Assembly: GCA_020630735.1 (NCBI GenBank)
Contig: JAHDIP010000024.1
Location: forward strand, 1-43,753
Source: Saprospiraceae bacterium
GTDB taxonomy: Bacteria > Bacteroidota > Bacteroidia > Chitinophagales > Saprospiraceae
Length of the DNA stretch: 43,753 nt
Direction of reading: 5' to 3'
Made by a program: the position numbers and the translations under genes
Part shown: piece after piece, positions 16,772 to 26,382 of the stretch
Layout: every line of letters starts with the position of its first letter
Numbering within the stretch: the stretch's first letter is position 1
Notes under the pieces: model-generated
The model's database searches: none
The model's input: the letters and a program-made list of their open reading frames with translations, nothing else
What the model was told of the DNA's origin: nothing

Positions 16772-19700
16772 ATGGCTGCTCCTACAGATAATTATCAGAT
16801 ACTAATACAAAAACTTGATCGTTTTATTCGTAAGTACTACACCAATCAACTTATTCGAGGTTTTTTGTATTCCTTAGCACTTATTTTAGTATTGTTCATT
16901 GGTATGAATGTCCTTGAATATTACTTTTACTTTGGTAAAGGTGTTCGAAAAGGATTATTCTATTCTTTTATAGGTATCAGTTCTCTTTCGATAATATTTG
17001 GTATTCTAATTCCACTTTTACACTACTTCCGACTAGGAAAAGTGATTTCACACGAAAAAGCGGCGTCTATTATCGGTGAGCATTTTACGGATGTAAAAGA
17101 TAAACTGCTTAATATTTTACAACTTAAAAAACAGGCAGCCAATTCACCTAATGAAAGCCTAGTCTTAGCAAGTATTAACCAAAAAACCGAATCGATCAAG
17201 TTAGTGCCTTTCCGTTCGGCTATCGATCTCGGCCAAAACAAAAAATATTTACGATACGCATTACCACCTCTACTTCTCTTATTGGTTATGCTTTTTGCAG
17301 CACCAAGTATCATCAAAGAAGGCACAAATCGAATCATCAACAATAATAAAGAATTTGAACGAGATGCTCCTTTTCATTTCGTCGTAGATAAAGAAGACCT
17401 TAGTGTTATTCAATATGAAGATTATACACTAAAGGTGAAAGTAGAAGGAGAGTACAATCCTGCAGAAGTTTTTATTGATATTGACAATTACCATTATCGG
17501 TTAAATAAAGAAGACAATGGTTTGTATTCCTATAAGTTTAGTAATGTTCAAAAAGAAACAGACTTCAAAGTTTTTGCCAGTGGTGTAGAATCCGAAGATT
17601 ATAAATTAGGTGTTTTACTTAAACCTAACATTTTAGGATTTGACATCAAACTTGATTATCCAGCTTATACACAACGTAAAGACGAAAAAATTGCAAACAT
17701 TGGTGACCTCGTTGTGCCAGCAGGAACAAATATTGATTGGGTTTTTAATTCTCAAAACACTGATAATATAGCAATCCAATTTGCTGGTCAAAATAAGTTG
17801 ATTGAAACCACTCGTTTTAGTGATGAGTTATTTACACACAAAAAACGTATCCTCAAAGATCAAGCATATAAACTTTATGTTTCTAATAAAGATTTACCTA
17901 ATGCCGACTCTATCAATTATTCCATTACGGTCATTCCTGATTTGCACCCAACAATAGGTGTCGAAAAATTTGTAGATAGTACCGATAGTAAATTATTGTT
18001 TTTTGTTGGTCAAGCCTCTGATGATTATGGTTTGCACAATCTAACATTCAATTATAGAGTCAATAAAAACAAAGGACCTCAAGGTACACTCAATTCCTTA
18101 CCGCTTAAAAAACCTGATGCAAAACAAATTCAATTTGATCATACCTTTGACGTATTAACACTTGAACTTTCGCCTGGTGATGAGGTAGCTTATTACTTTC
18201 AAATCTTTGACAATGACGGTGTCAATGGTAGTAAATCTGCACGTACAAACGTGATGACTTACGAAATGCCTACTATCGAAGAGTTCGAAGAATTAGAAGA
18301 AAAGAATGAAGAAGATATTAAAGATAACCTCGAAAAGTCGATGAAAGAATCGAAGAAGATTAAAGAGGATATGAAGAAGCTTCGAGAAAAAATGCTTCAG
18401 AAAAAAGAAATGGATTGGCAAGATAGAGAAGAACTTGAAAAATTACTCGAACGTCAAAAAGATCTTGAAAAACAAATCGAAGAGGCTAAAAAAGATTTTG
18501 AAGAAAATATAAAAAATCAAGAAGAATTCTCTCAACCTAAAGAGGAAATTCTTGAAAAACAAGAAAAGATACAAGAGCTTTTTGAAGAAGTCATGAGTGA
18601 CGAAATGAAAGAACTCATGAAACAGATCGAAGACCTAATGCAGGAAATGGAAAAAGATAATGCATTAGAAATGATGGAACAAATGGAAATGGATGATGAG
18701 GAAGTAGAAATGGAACTTGATCGTATGCTCGAATTGTTCAAACAGTTAGAATTGGAAAATGAAATTGATAAAACAATTGATAAATTAGAAGAACTTGCAG
18801 AAAAGCAAGAAGAGCTAAGTGAGGAAACAGAGAAGGGTGAGAAGTCGCAAGAAGAATTGAAAAAAGAACAAGAAGAAATCAATGAAGAGTTTGAGAAGAT
18901 AGAGGAGAAGATGGATGAAATAGAAAAGAAAAACGAAGAACTCGAAAACCCTAAAGATATTGGCGACCAAGATGAACAAATGGAAGATATTCAGGAAGAG
19001 CTAGATGATAGTAAAGAGCAACTCGATCAAAAGCAAAATGACGGCGCTTCTAAGTCTCAAAAGAAAGCTTCTCAAAAAATGCAAGAGATGGCCGACCAAA
19101 TGGCTATGCAAATGGAGTCGCAAGAAATGGAACAAATGGAAGAGGATATGCAGGCTCTACGCCAATTGCTCGAAAACCTTGTTGGTTTATCCTTCGACCA
19201 AGAAGACCTCATTGCTGAGTTTGGTAAAGCCAATGTCAATACTCCCAAGTATGTTGATCTCGTTCAAGATCAATTCAAATTGAAAGACGACTTCAAATTA
19301 ATAGAAGATAGTTTACAAGAATTGAGCAAACGCATCTTTCAAATAGAATCTTTCGTAACAGAAAAAGTTACTGAAGTAAAAATTAATATGAAAGAAGGAT
19401 TAGAGGAACTTGAAGAACGTAAGGTTCCTCAAGCAAATGATCACCAGCAACGTACAATGAAAAACGTAAACGATTTAGCATTGATGTTGAGCGAAGTAAT
19501 GAACCAAATGCAACAACAAATGTCTAGTATGATGGCAGGTAGTCAAATGTGTAATAAACCTGGAGGAAAAGGTAGTGGAAAAAAAGGCAATGCTCCTTCC
19601 GATAAGATATCACAAGGGCAAGGTGAGCTGAATAAGCAAATGGAAAAAATGAAAGAAGGCATGAAAGACGGCAAAGGCGGTATGAGCAAAGAATTTGCTC

Positions 19701-20110
19701 AAATGGCTGCCAAACAAGCTGCTCTTCGAAAGGCACTTCGAGATATGAAAAAGGAAAAACAAGAACAAGGCCAAGGTGAAAATGCGCAACAACTACAAGA
19801 AATTATTGACGAAATGAATAAAGTGGAGACAGATCTTGTCAATAAACGTTTAACTAATGAGATGATTAAACGTCAAGAAGAAATTATGACTCGTTTGTTG
19901 GAGGCAGAACGTGCTGATCGTCAACGTGAGTTTGATAATAAGCGTAAGGCAGAAACCGCTTTCGAAAAAGAACGTAAAATGCCACCTTCATTAGAAGAGT
20001 ACATCAAAAAACGTGAATCAGAAATCGAAATGTACAAAACTGTTTCGCCTTCTTTAAGACCTTATTATAAGTATTTGGTCGAAGAATACTTCAAATCACT
20101 TAAAAAATAA
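16772..20110 (+). CDS. DUF4175 family large coiled-coil membrane protein
   Basis: A 1112-residue protein. Three transmembrane segments lie near 29-52, 62-86 and 160-178. A beta-rich periplasmic-type region (about 190-500) contains Ig-like stretches (FDIKLDYPAYTQRKDEKIANIGDL, SDDYGLHNLTFNYRV). A very long Glu/Lys/Met-rich coiled coil (about 510-790) follows, then a second Met/Gln/Gly-rich region with MQQQMSSMMAGSQM and a GKGSGKKG patch, and a final helical tail. It matches the Bacteroidota DUF4175 family, whose function is unknown to me. In many Bacteroidota this gene precedes the same two genes found here (ATPase, ybeY), so the order is lineage-conserved. No enzymatic motif is visible. Confidence 0.85.
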   Translation: MAAPTDNYQILIQKLDRFIRKYYTNQLIRGFLYSLALILVLFIGMNVLEYYFYFGKGVRKGLFYSFIGISSLSIIFGILIPLLHYFRLGKVISHEKAASIIGEHFTDVKDKLLNILQLKKQAANSPNESLVLASINQKTESIKLVPFRSAIDLGQNKKYLRYALPPLLLLLVMLFAAPSIIKEGTNRIINNNKEFERDAPFHFVVDKEDLSVIQYEDYTLKVKVEGEYNPAEVFIDIDNYHYRLNKEDNGLYSYKFSNVQKETDFKVFASGVESEDYKLGVLLKPNILGFDIKLDYPAYTQRKDEKIANIGDLVVPAGTNIDWVFNSQNTDNIAIQFAGQNKLIETTRFSDELFTHKKRILKDQAYKLYVSNKDLPNADSINYSITVIPDLHPTIGVEKFVDSTDSKLLFFVGQASDDYGLHNLTFNYRVNKNKGPQGTLNSLPLKKPDAKQIQFDHTFDVLTLELSPGDEVAYYFQIFDNDGVNGSKSARTNVMTYEMPTIEEFEELEEKNEEDIKDNLEKSMKESKKIKEDMKKLREKMLQKKEMDWQDREELEKLLERQKDLEKQIEEAKKDFEENIKNQEEFSQPKEEILEKQEKIQELFEEVMSDEMKELMKQIEDLMQEMEKDNALEMMEQMEMDDEEVEMELDRMLELFKQLELENEIDKTIDKLEELAEKQEELSEETEKGEKSQEELKKEQEEINEEFEKIEEKMDEIEKKNEELENPKDIGDQDEQMEDIQEELDDSKEQLDQKQNDGASKSQKKASQKMQEMADQMAMQMESQEMEQMEEDMQALRQLLENLVGLSFDQEDLIAEFGKANVNTPKYVDLVQDQFKLKDDFKLIEDSLQELSKRIFQIESFVTEKVTEVKINMKEGLEELEERKVPQANDHQQRTMKNVNDLALMLSEVMNQMQQQMSSMMAGSQMCNKPGGKGSGKKGNAPSDKISQGQGELNKQMEKMKEGMKDGKGGMSKEFAQMAAKQAALRKALRDMKKEKQEQGQGENAQQLQEIIDEMNKVETDLVNKRLTNEMIKRQEEIMTRLLEAERADRQREFDNKRKAETAFEKERKMPPSLEEYIKKRESEIEMYKTVSPSLRPYYKYLVEEYFKSLKK

Positions 20111-20278
20111 GTGATTTTATAAAACAAAAAAAAGTTTAATACGTAGTAGCTAATAAGTTTTCTATTGTATTTCACTAGATAAACATAACATTTCATATAT
20201 TTTTAAGTAATGAAATGTATTCTAAACACAGCAATATTAGCGTGTTTTTGAAATTTATATAATTTCATTCACCTGATA

Positions 20279-20686
20279 ATGAACCAGGAAAAACTAGAAA
20301 TGCTAACCTTAGCATCAGACCCGAAAAATGTTGCAAGAGTAGAACCTTTTGTCGAAAATTTGGTATCTAAATACTGCATTAGTCCAGATGTATATGGCAA
20401 CATTTTAATTAGCTTGACCGAAGCCGTCACCAATGCCATTGTGCATGGTAATGATGGAGATACCTCCAAATCTGTACTTATTCGGCTCAAAAAGAAAAAA
20501 AATACCTTATTATTTCTTATCTCTGATGAGGGTGGGGGCTTCAATCCCGATGCCCTTCCTGACCCCACTGCTCCCGAAAATTTATTGACGGTTGGTGGAA
20601 GAGGTGTCTTTTTAATGAGACAACTTTCAGATGATGTTACCTTTTATGATAATGGTAGCACTGTAGAAATGCAATTTAAAATTTAA
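20279..20686 (+). CDS. RsbW-type ATP-binding (HATPase_c) protein
   Basis: A 135-residue single GHKL ATPase domain of the serine-kinase/anti-sigma RsbW type. The N-box is ISLTEAVTNAIVHGND (Glu and Asn for Mg-ATP). The G1 box is SDEGGGFNPDALPDP and the G2 region GGRGVFLMRQLSD. RsbW proteins phosphorylate STAS anti-anti-sigma partners or bind sigma factors; no STAS protein or phosphatase is encoded nearby, so the partner is unknown. It lies 168 bp after the DUF4175 gene and 17 bp before ybeY, probably co-transcribed with the latter. Confidence 0.88.
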   Translation: MNQEKLEMLTLASDPKNVARVEPFVENLVSKYCISPDVYGNILISLTEAVTNAIVHGNDGDTSKSVLIRLKKKKNTLLFLISDEGGGFNPDALPDPTAPENLLTVGGRGVFLMRQLSDDVTFYDNGSTVEMQFKI

Positions 20687-20703
20687 GCATTCTAAAAAGA
20701 AAT

Positions 20704-21180
20704 ATGAATCCTTCAGACCAACAACTATCAGAAAACGAAAAAGAAACATTAATTGATTATCATTCCGAAGATATTGATTTCCGACTAAAAGAACCTGAAG
20801 TTATTTCTGAGTGGATTACAAACACTATCTACAAAGAAAACAAAGAGTTAGCTAATCTAAATTTCATTTTTTGTTCAGATATTTATCTTCATCAGATCAA
20901 TCTCCAATATCTTAATCACGATACCCTTACTGATGTTATTACTTTTCCTTATAGCAAAACTACTGTAGAAGGAGATATATTTATTAGCATTGATCGTATA
21001 AAGGAAAATGCCAAACAATTTACCGTTACATTCCAACACGAATTGTGTAGAGTAATGGTTCATGGTGTTTTGCACCTAATAGGATATGGAGATAAATCAC
21101 CCGACGATAAGCTATTAATGACTTCAAAAGAAAACGAGTATTTAAGTCTATTAAATGGAACGATATTAGATACTGAATAA
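20704..21180 (+). CDS. ybeY: Endoribonuclease YbeY (rRNA maturation)
   Basis: A 158-residue single-domain metallo-RNase used in 16S rRNA 3'-end processing and ribosome quality control. DVITFPY is the conserved front motif. The zinc site reads H120-G-V-L-H124-L-I-G-Y-G-D130: the third ligand, His in most bacteria, is Asp here, a variant I associate with Bacteroidota members. The family-typical RVMVHGVLHL context is intact. It follows the ATPase gene by 17 bp and ends in a terminator at 21222-21265. In many relatives mnmG comes next; here the thr operon does. Confidence 0.93.
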   Translation: MNPSDQQLSENEKETLIDYHSEDIDFRLKEPEVISEWITNTIYKENKELANLNFIFCSDIYLHQINLQYLNHDTLTDVITFPYSKTTVEGDIFISIDRIKENAKQFTVTFQHELCRVMVHGVLHLIGYGDKSPDDKLLMTSKENEYLSLLNGTILDTE

Positions 21181-21221
21181 GTTATATATGTTCCTAGAAA
21201 CTTTTTAAATTCAGTACAAAT

Positions 21222-21265
21222 AAAAAACTTGGTGTGGAGATTATTATACTCTCACCAAGTTTTTT
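21222..21265 (+). terminator. Terminator after ybeY
   Basis: A perfect 13-bp outer stem (21222-21234 with 21253-21265) with an interior that can pair further, followed by TTG and T-rich sequence. No Thr/Ile-rich leader peptide ORF precedes it, so I read it as the end of the ybeY unit rather than a thr attenuator. Confidence 0.8.
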
Positions 21266-21370
21266 GTTCTTATTTCATTGCACGATCATCGTTAAAACTA
21301 TAAATTCGTCCTTAATTTCAAAAAATACTATTACAATTATATCCTTAAAAGAACCACACACAATCACATT

Positions 21371-23827
21371 ATGAAAGTTTTAAAATTTGGTGGCTCGTCC
21401 GTAGCAAAGCCAGAACGGATTAAAAGCATTGTTAATATATTAAAAGACTACTATAGCAGAGGCGAAAAATTTACTGTCGTTTTTTCTGCTTTTGGTGGCA
21501 TAACCGATTCACTTATAGAAATGAGTAGTACTGCTGCTAAAGGGGACAAAGCCTATGAAGAGCTTTTTAAAGCCTTTAGTACACGTCACTTTGATTCCGT
21601 AAAAGAATTGTTAGGAGGTGCGTCGCAAAAAATGGTTCTTAAAGAACTTAAAGAAAATCATGAGGTTTTAAAAAATCTTTTATACGGGATCTATTTAGTG
21701 CGTGAAGCTTCTCCTCGCACAATGGATTATGTGTTAAGTTTTGGTGAACGTAATTCCGCCTTCATCATATCTCATGTTTTGAAAGAACATGGAATCAATA
21801 GCAAATATCTTGATGCAAGAGATATTATCAAAACCAATAAAAATTTTGGTTCGGCCAAAGTTGATTTAACACTTAGTTATAAAAAAATAAAAGAATATTA
21901 CGAGCAAAATCCAGAAGTTCAAATCGTAACTGGTTTCATCAGCTCTTCCAAAGGAGGTCTAACAACTACTCTTGGTCGTGGAGGATCCGATTATACTGCT
22001 TCTTTATTAGCCGCAGGTTTGGATGCCAAGCATGTCGAAATTTGGACGGATGTAAATGGTGTTCTCACTGCCGATCCTCGCAAAGTCAAAAAAGCATTTA
22101 CAATTCCAAGTATGACTTATGCAGAAGCTATGGAGATGTCTCACTTTGGAGCCAAAGTAATTTATCCTCCAACACTTCAACCAGCATTATACAAGAATAT
22201 CCCGATTTACATCAAAAATACTTTTGACCCTGCGTTTGAAGGAACCTTCATTTCTGAAAAAAGCGATCCTAATGGTCATGCTGTAAAAGGAATTTCTTCA
22301 ATCAATAATATTGCTCTTTTAACACTTCAAGGAAGTGGTCTTTTTGGTGTGCCCGGTATTGCTGCTCGTTTGTTTGGTTCTTTGGCTCAAGCCAAGATTA
22401 ATATTATACTGATTACCCAAGGATCTTCGGAGCATTCAATAAGTTTTGCTATCAAACCTGAATTGGCTACTACAGCAAAAAAAATTGTAGAAGAAGCTTT
22501 TGAATTTGAAATTCAATCTAAAATTATAGAACCCATAAAAATTGAGCAAGACTTATCCATACTTGCAATCATCGGAGAAAACATGCGTTACCAACCAGGT
22601 ATCTCTGGGCGCCTATTTCAAGCTTTAGGCAAAAACGGTATTAATGTTGTCGCTATTGCTCAAGGTTCATCAGAATTAAACGTTTCAGTCGTTATTAATC
22701 GTAGTGACGAAAGTAAAGCATTAAACTCTCTACATGAAGCATTCTTCCTTTCTGATACGAAAGAGTTGCATATATTTATGGTAGGTGTTGGTTTGATCGG
22801 AAGTACACTCATTCAACAAATAAAAAAACAAGCGGCTTTCTTAAAAGAGAAACGTTCGCTCGAATTGAAAATAGTCGGATTGGCTAATAGTAAAAAAATG
22901 GCATTCAACCTTGATGGTGTCGATCTTGATAATTGGAAAGAGGCAATTGATACGGCCGAAGAAAAAATGACGATTGGTGGTTTTGTAGAAAAAATGAAAT
23001 CCCTTAATCTTTCTAATACTATCTTCATTGATAATACTGCTAATGAGCAAATTTCGAATTATTACGAAAGTATTCTTGATGCCAGCATTTCTATTTCTAC
23101 ACCAAATAAAATTGCAACCTCTTCTGCTTATTTACAATATCAGCGGTTAAAAACAATTGCAGAAAAACGTGGTGTACAGTTTATGTACGAAACAAATGTT
23201 GGAGCGGGTCTTCCTGTAATTTCTACTCTTACTGATCTTATTAATAGTGGTGATCAAATTTTAAAAATCGAAGGAGTTTTATCTGGTTCTTTATCATATA
23301 TTTTTAATTCATATAACAAAAATACTAATTTTAGTGATGTCGTTCAAAAAGCTAAAGAGCTTGGGTATACTGAACCTGACCCTCGAACAGATTTGAATGG
23401 AATTGATGTAAGACGAAAGCTCATCATTCTTGCACGTGAAACAGGTTTATCTTTAGAAGCTACTGATGTAGAAATTGAAAATATCCTACCACAAGCTTGT
23501 CAAGATGCCAAGACAATCGATGATTTATTTGTAGAGCTTGAAAAAGCAAATAGTTATTTTGAAGCCAAAAGAGCAGAAGCAGCAAAAGATGGAAGGGTTC
23601 TTCGCATGATTGCAAAACTAGAAAACGGAAAAGCAAGTATTGGTTTAAATGCTGTTGATTCCTCACATCCCTTTTATTCATTAAATGGAAGTGACAACAT
23701 GATTGTCTTTACAACCGAACGCTACAAAGAACGACCTTTAGTTGTACGTGGTCCTGGTGCTGGTGCTGAAGTAACTGCTGCTGGAGTTTTTGCAGAAATT
23801 ATTACAATTGGAAATTATTTAAGTTAG
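21371..23827 (+). CDS. thrA: Bifunctional aspartokinase / homoserine dehydrogenase I
   Basis: An 818-residue fusion enzyme catalysing the first and third steps from aspartate toward threonine and methionine. The N-terminal aspartokinase (about 1-295) begins KVLKFGGSSVAKPERI and contains GFISSSKGGLTTTLGRGGSDYTAS. Tandem ACT domains (about 310-460: LLTLQGSGLFGVPGIAARLF, LAIIGENMRYQPGISGRLFQAL) are the feedback-regulation module. The C-terminal dehydrogenase (about 468-818) starts with the dinucleotide-binding HIFMVGVGLIGSTL and has ANVGAGLP-like ETNVGAGLPVIST and GVLSGSLSYIFN. It heads thrA-thrB-thrC. Length and domain order match the enterobacterial and Bacteroidota ThrA. Confidence 0.97.
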   Translation: MKVLKFGGSSVAKPERIKSIVNILKDYYSRGEKFTVVFSAFGGITDSLIEMSSTAAKGDKAYEELFKAFSTRHFDSVKELLGGASQKMVLKELKENHEVLKNLLYGIYLVREASPRTMDYVLSFGERNSAFIISHVLKEHGINSKYLDARDIIKTNKNFGSAKVDLTLSYKKIKEYYEQNPEVQIVTGFISSSKGGLTTTLGRGGSDYTASLLAAGLDAKHVEIWTDVNGVLTADPRKVKKAFTIPSMTYAEAMEMSHFGAKVIYPPTLQPALYKNIPIYIKNTFDPAFEGTFISEKSDPNGHAVKGISSINNIALLTLQGSGLFGVPGIAARLFGSLAQAKINIILITQGSSEHSISFAIKPELATTAKKIVEEAFEFEIQSKIIEPIKIEQDLSILAIIGENMRYQPGISGRLFQALGKNGINVVAIAQGSSELNVSVVINRSDESKALNSLHEAFFLSDTKELHIFMVGVGLIGSTLIQQIKKQAAFLKEKRSLELKIVGLANSKKMAFNLDGVDLDNWKEAIDTAEEKMTIGGFVEKMKSLNLSNTIFIDNTANEQISNYYESILDASISISTPNKIATSSAYLQYQRLKTIAEKRGVQFMYETNVGAGLPVISTLTDLINSGDQILKIEGVLSGSLSYIFNSYNKNTNFSDVVQKAKELGYTEPDPRTDLNGIDVRRKLIILARETGLSLEATDVEIENILPQACQDAKTIDDLFVELEKANSYFEAKRAEAAKDGRVLRMIAKLENGKASIGLNAVDSSHPFYSLNGSDNMIVFTTERYKERPLVVRGPGAGAEVTAAGVFAEIITIGNYLS

Positions 23828-23989
23828 TAACGAGTGAAAATAGTTCTATCATTTTGAAATAAAGATTATGCCTCTAGGTAAGTTAAATAAACACAATAGA
23901 CTTAATAGTTTTAAAGGCTTTTGAATAAATATAGGAACTTAAATAAAATGCACTAGTTATTAAATATCAAAACGAACAAACGAATTTTT

Positions 23990-24925
23990 ATGCATGCTGG
24001 AGTAAAAATATTCGCCCCTGCAACGGTGGCAAACGTAGCCTGTGGATTTGATACATTAGGCTTTGCAATTGATAAACCTGGTGATGAAATTTTAGCTCAT
24101 TTTTCAGATACACCTGGATTAAAGATTTCAAAAATAACGGGAGCAAAAGGCAAGCTTCCATATGAAGTAGAAAAAAATACTGCTGGATTTGCAGCCTTAA
24201 AACTACTTGAACATTTAGGTGAACAAGACAGAGGTATCCATTTAGAAATACGTAAAAAAATGCCTTTTGGGAGCGGACTAGGTTCTAGCGCTGCAAGTGC
24301 TGCCGGTGCAGTTATGGCAATTAATGAATTACTTGGTAGACCTATCGTCACGAAAAGGGAATTATTACCTTTTGCCGTTTTAGGTGAACAAATAGCAGAT
24401 GGTGCTTATCATGCCGACAATGTTGCTCCTTCTTTAATGGGTGGCATCATTTTCATCAGAAGTAACCAGACCTTAGATGTCCATCATTTACCTGTTCCTA
24501 AAGGTATTTATGCTTCAGTTGTTTATCCACATATAGAAGTACTGACTAAGGATTCTAGAGAAGTACTAAGCAATCAAGTAGGCTTAAAGGAATGTATTCA
24601 GCAAACCGGAAATTTAGGTGGACTTGTTGTAGGTCTCTATAATACCGATTTAGACCTTATTGGGCGCTCCTTAAATGATGTTATTATAGAACCTCAACGA
24701 GCGAAACTAATTCCACATTTCTATAAAGTAAAAGAAGCTGCATTAAGTGCTGGCGCACTTGGTTGTAGTATCTCTGGAGCTGGTCCATCTATCTTTGCAC
24801 TAAGTGCTAATAGCTTAGTAGCTGAAGAAGTTGGAGAAAGTATGCAAAAAGTATTTCATGATAACAAAATAAAGAATGATTTGTATGTTTCTCCCATCAA
24901 TACAGATGGAGCCACCCTTTGTTAA
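23990..24925 (+). CDS. thrB: Homoserine kinase
   Basis: A 311-residue GHMP-superfamily kinase that phosphorylates homoserine with ATP. It starts KIFAPATVANVACGFDTLGFAID, the ThrB N-terminal signature. The ATP-binding GHMP motif is PFGSGLGSSAASAAGAV. The C-terminal GCSISGAGPSIFAL is the third GHMP motif. It lies 162 bp after thrA and 35 bp before thrC, consistent with one threonine operon. Confidence 0.97.
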   Translation: MHAGVKIFAPATVANVACGFDTLGFAIDKPGDEILAHFSDTPGLKISKITGAKGKLPYEVEKNTAGFAALKLLEHLGEQDRGIHLEIRKKMPFGSGLGSSAASAAGAVMAINELLGRPIVTKRELLPFAVLGEQIADGAYHADNVAPSLMGGIIFIRSNQTLDVHHLPVPKGIYASVVYPHIEVLTKDSREVLSNQVGLKECIQQTGNLGGLVVGLYNTDLDLIGRSLNDVIIEPQRAKLIPHFYKVKEAALSAGALGCSISGAGPSIFALSANSLVAEEVGESMQKVFHDNKIKNDLYVSPINTDGATLC

Positions 24926-24960
24926 TATTCACTCATTCAGCAATCACTAAAAACACTACA

Positions 24961-26268
24961 ATGAAATTATATAGTACGAATAGTCCCGATCAATATGTTA
25001 GCTTAAAAAAAGCAGTTTTAAAAGGATTACCAGAAGATAATGGGTTGTTTATGCCAAATGAACTACCCAAACTACCCTCTTCTTTTATCCAACACCTAAA
25101 AGATTATTCTTTTCAGGAAATAGCTTTTCAAGTATCTAAGACTTTATTGCAAGGCGCTATTCCTGAAAATGATCTTGAGGAGATCATTAATAATGCTATA
25201 AACTTCCCTGCTCCTATTGCTACCTTAGACGAACAAATACATGTATTAGAATTATTCCATGGACCATCTTTAGCTTTTAAAGATTTTGGAGCTCGTTTTA
25301 TGGCTCAACTAATGAGTTATTTTAATCGTGGAGAACAAAAAGAATTAGTTATTCTTGTTGCTACTTCTGGGGATACTGGTGGTGCAGTTGCAGCTGGTTT
25401 TTATAAAACAGAAGGAACTAAAGTAGTTATCCTATACCCTAGCGGAAAAGTTAGCAACCTTCAGGAAAAACAATTAACTACTCTTGGACATAATATTGCT
25501 GCTTTAGAAGTAGATGGTACTTTCGATGACTGTCAAGCTTTAGTAAAAAAAGCTTTTTTAGATAAAGAATTGAATACCCAAATACGACTTAGTTCAGCTA
25601 ACTCTATAAACATTGCACGTTTAATTCCTCAAAGCTTTTATTATTTTGAAGCCTTTAAACAAGTAAATGATTATACAAACCCTATAGTATTTTCTGTTCC
25701 TAGCGGGAACTTTGGAAACCTTACGGCTGGTCTTCTTGCTAAAAGAATGGGGTTACCTATTCATTTCATTGCTGCAACTAATAATAATAGTGTTGTGCCA
25801 GAATATCTAGCTAATGGAGTTTATACTCCTCGTCCTTCCGTTAGAACTATTTCTAATGCTATGGATGTAGGTAATCCATCTAACTTTGCTAGAATGTTAG
25901 ACATTTTCAATGCAAATGGTTCCACGTGGAACAATATGAAGAATGAAATAGCAGGATACCATTTCAACGATGAACAAACAAAAGCTGGAGTAAAAGAAGT
26001 CTATGATCAATATGGCTATGTAATAGATCCCCATGGAGCTGTGGCTTATCTTGCTTTTAAAGAATATCAGAACTTACATCCTCTTGCAAAAGGTATAATA
26101 TTAGAAACAGCCCACCCTTCTAAGTTCATAGATGATGTTGAGCAGATACTAAATAAAAAGGTAGATATTCCAGAACGTTTGGCTTCTTTAGCTAATAAGA
26201 AAAAAGAGGCTACACCCATTGGTATTACTTTCGAACCTTTTAAAAATTGGTTATTAGATAATTATTAA
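24961..26268 (+). CDS. thrC: Threonine synthase
   Basis: A 435-residue PLP enzyme converting O-phosphohomoserine to threonine. The ATG at 24961 (MKLYSTNSPDQYVSLKKAV) is preferred to an upstream frame start at 24919 that overlaps thrB and is not family-like. LFHGPSLAFKDFGARF carries the PLP lysine (K107). ATSGDTGGAVAAGF and VPSGNFGNLTAGLLAKRMG are the phosphate-binding loops. Length suits the bacterial short type. Unusually, codons for NGSTWNN at 25915-25935 contain a near-perfect parS site. A terminator follows at 26298-26326. Confidence 0.97.
   Translation: MKLYSTNSPDQYVSLKKAVLKGLPEDNGLFMPNELPKLPSSFIQHLKDYSFQEIAFQVSKTLLQGAIPENDLEEIINNAINFPAPIATLDEQIHVLELFHGPSLAFKDFGARFMAQLMSYFNRGEQKELVILVATSGDTGGAVAAGFYKTEGTKVVILYPSGKVSNLQEKQLTTLGHNIAALEVDGTFDDCQALVKKAFLDKELNTQIRLSSANSINIARLIPQSFYYFEAFKQVNDYTNPIVFSVPSGNFGNLTAGLLAKRMGLPIHFIAATNNNSVVPEYLANGVYTPRPSVRTISNAMDVGNPSNFARMLDIFNANGSTWNNMKNEIAGYHFNDEQTKAGVKEVYDQYGYVIDPHGAVAYLAFKEYQNLHPLAKGIILETAHPSKFIDDVEQILNKKVDIPERLASLANKKKEATPIGITFEPFKNWLLDNY
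25918..25933. promoter_or_regulatory. parS: parS-like ParB site inside thrC
   Basis: GGTTCCACGTGGAACA matches the two intergenic sites at 15 of 16 positions and keeps the 14-bp palindromic core GTTCCACGTGGAAC intact. It is read in frame as Gly-Ser-Thr-Trp-Asn. ParB sites inside genes are well known in other bacteria. Confidence 0.8.
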
Positions 26269-26297
26269 ACCCTATATAGAACTCCTATTTTTTATTG

Positions 26298-26326
26298 AAG
26301 CCCTTTAGATATAACCTAAAGGGCTT
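26298..26326 (+). terminator. Terminator of the thr operon
   Basis: A perfect 11-bp stem (26298-26308 with 26316-26326), a 7-nt loop and a T-rich tail, 30 bp after the thrC stop and just before the first intergenic parS site. Confidence 0.85.
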
Positions 26327-26337
26327 TTCTTTTTAAT

Positions 26338-26353
26338 TGTTCCACGTGGAACA
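26338..26353. promoter_or_regulatory. parS: parS ParB-binding site 1
   Basis: TGTTCCACGTGGAACA, a perfect 16-bp palindrome, differs only by palindromic symmetry changes from the classic TGTTTCACGTGAAACA and B. subtilis TGTTCCACGTGAAACA. The palindrome extends to 22 bp (26335-26356). Confidence 0.9.
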
Positions 26354-26382
26354 ATTATACTATTGCAAATAGTAATGAATAT

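Noticed and set aside
18532-18882. Open frame of 116 residues on the minus strand, very serine-rich
   Set aside because: It is the antisense shadow of the Glu/Lys/Met-rich coiled coil of the DUF4175 gene; GAA/GAG codons read as TTC/CTC and shifted to Ser. No start context or family.
21222-21370. Threonine attenuator upstream of thrA
   Set aside because: A terminator hairpin is present, but no leader peptide ORF rich in Thr/Ile codons precedes it and it directly follows ybeY; it is better read as the ybeY terminator.
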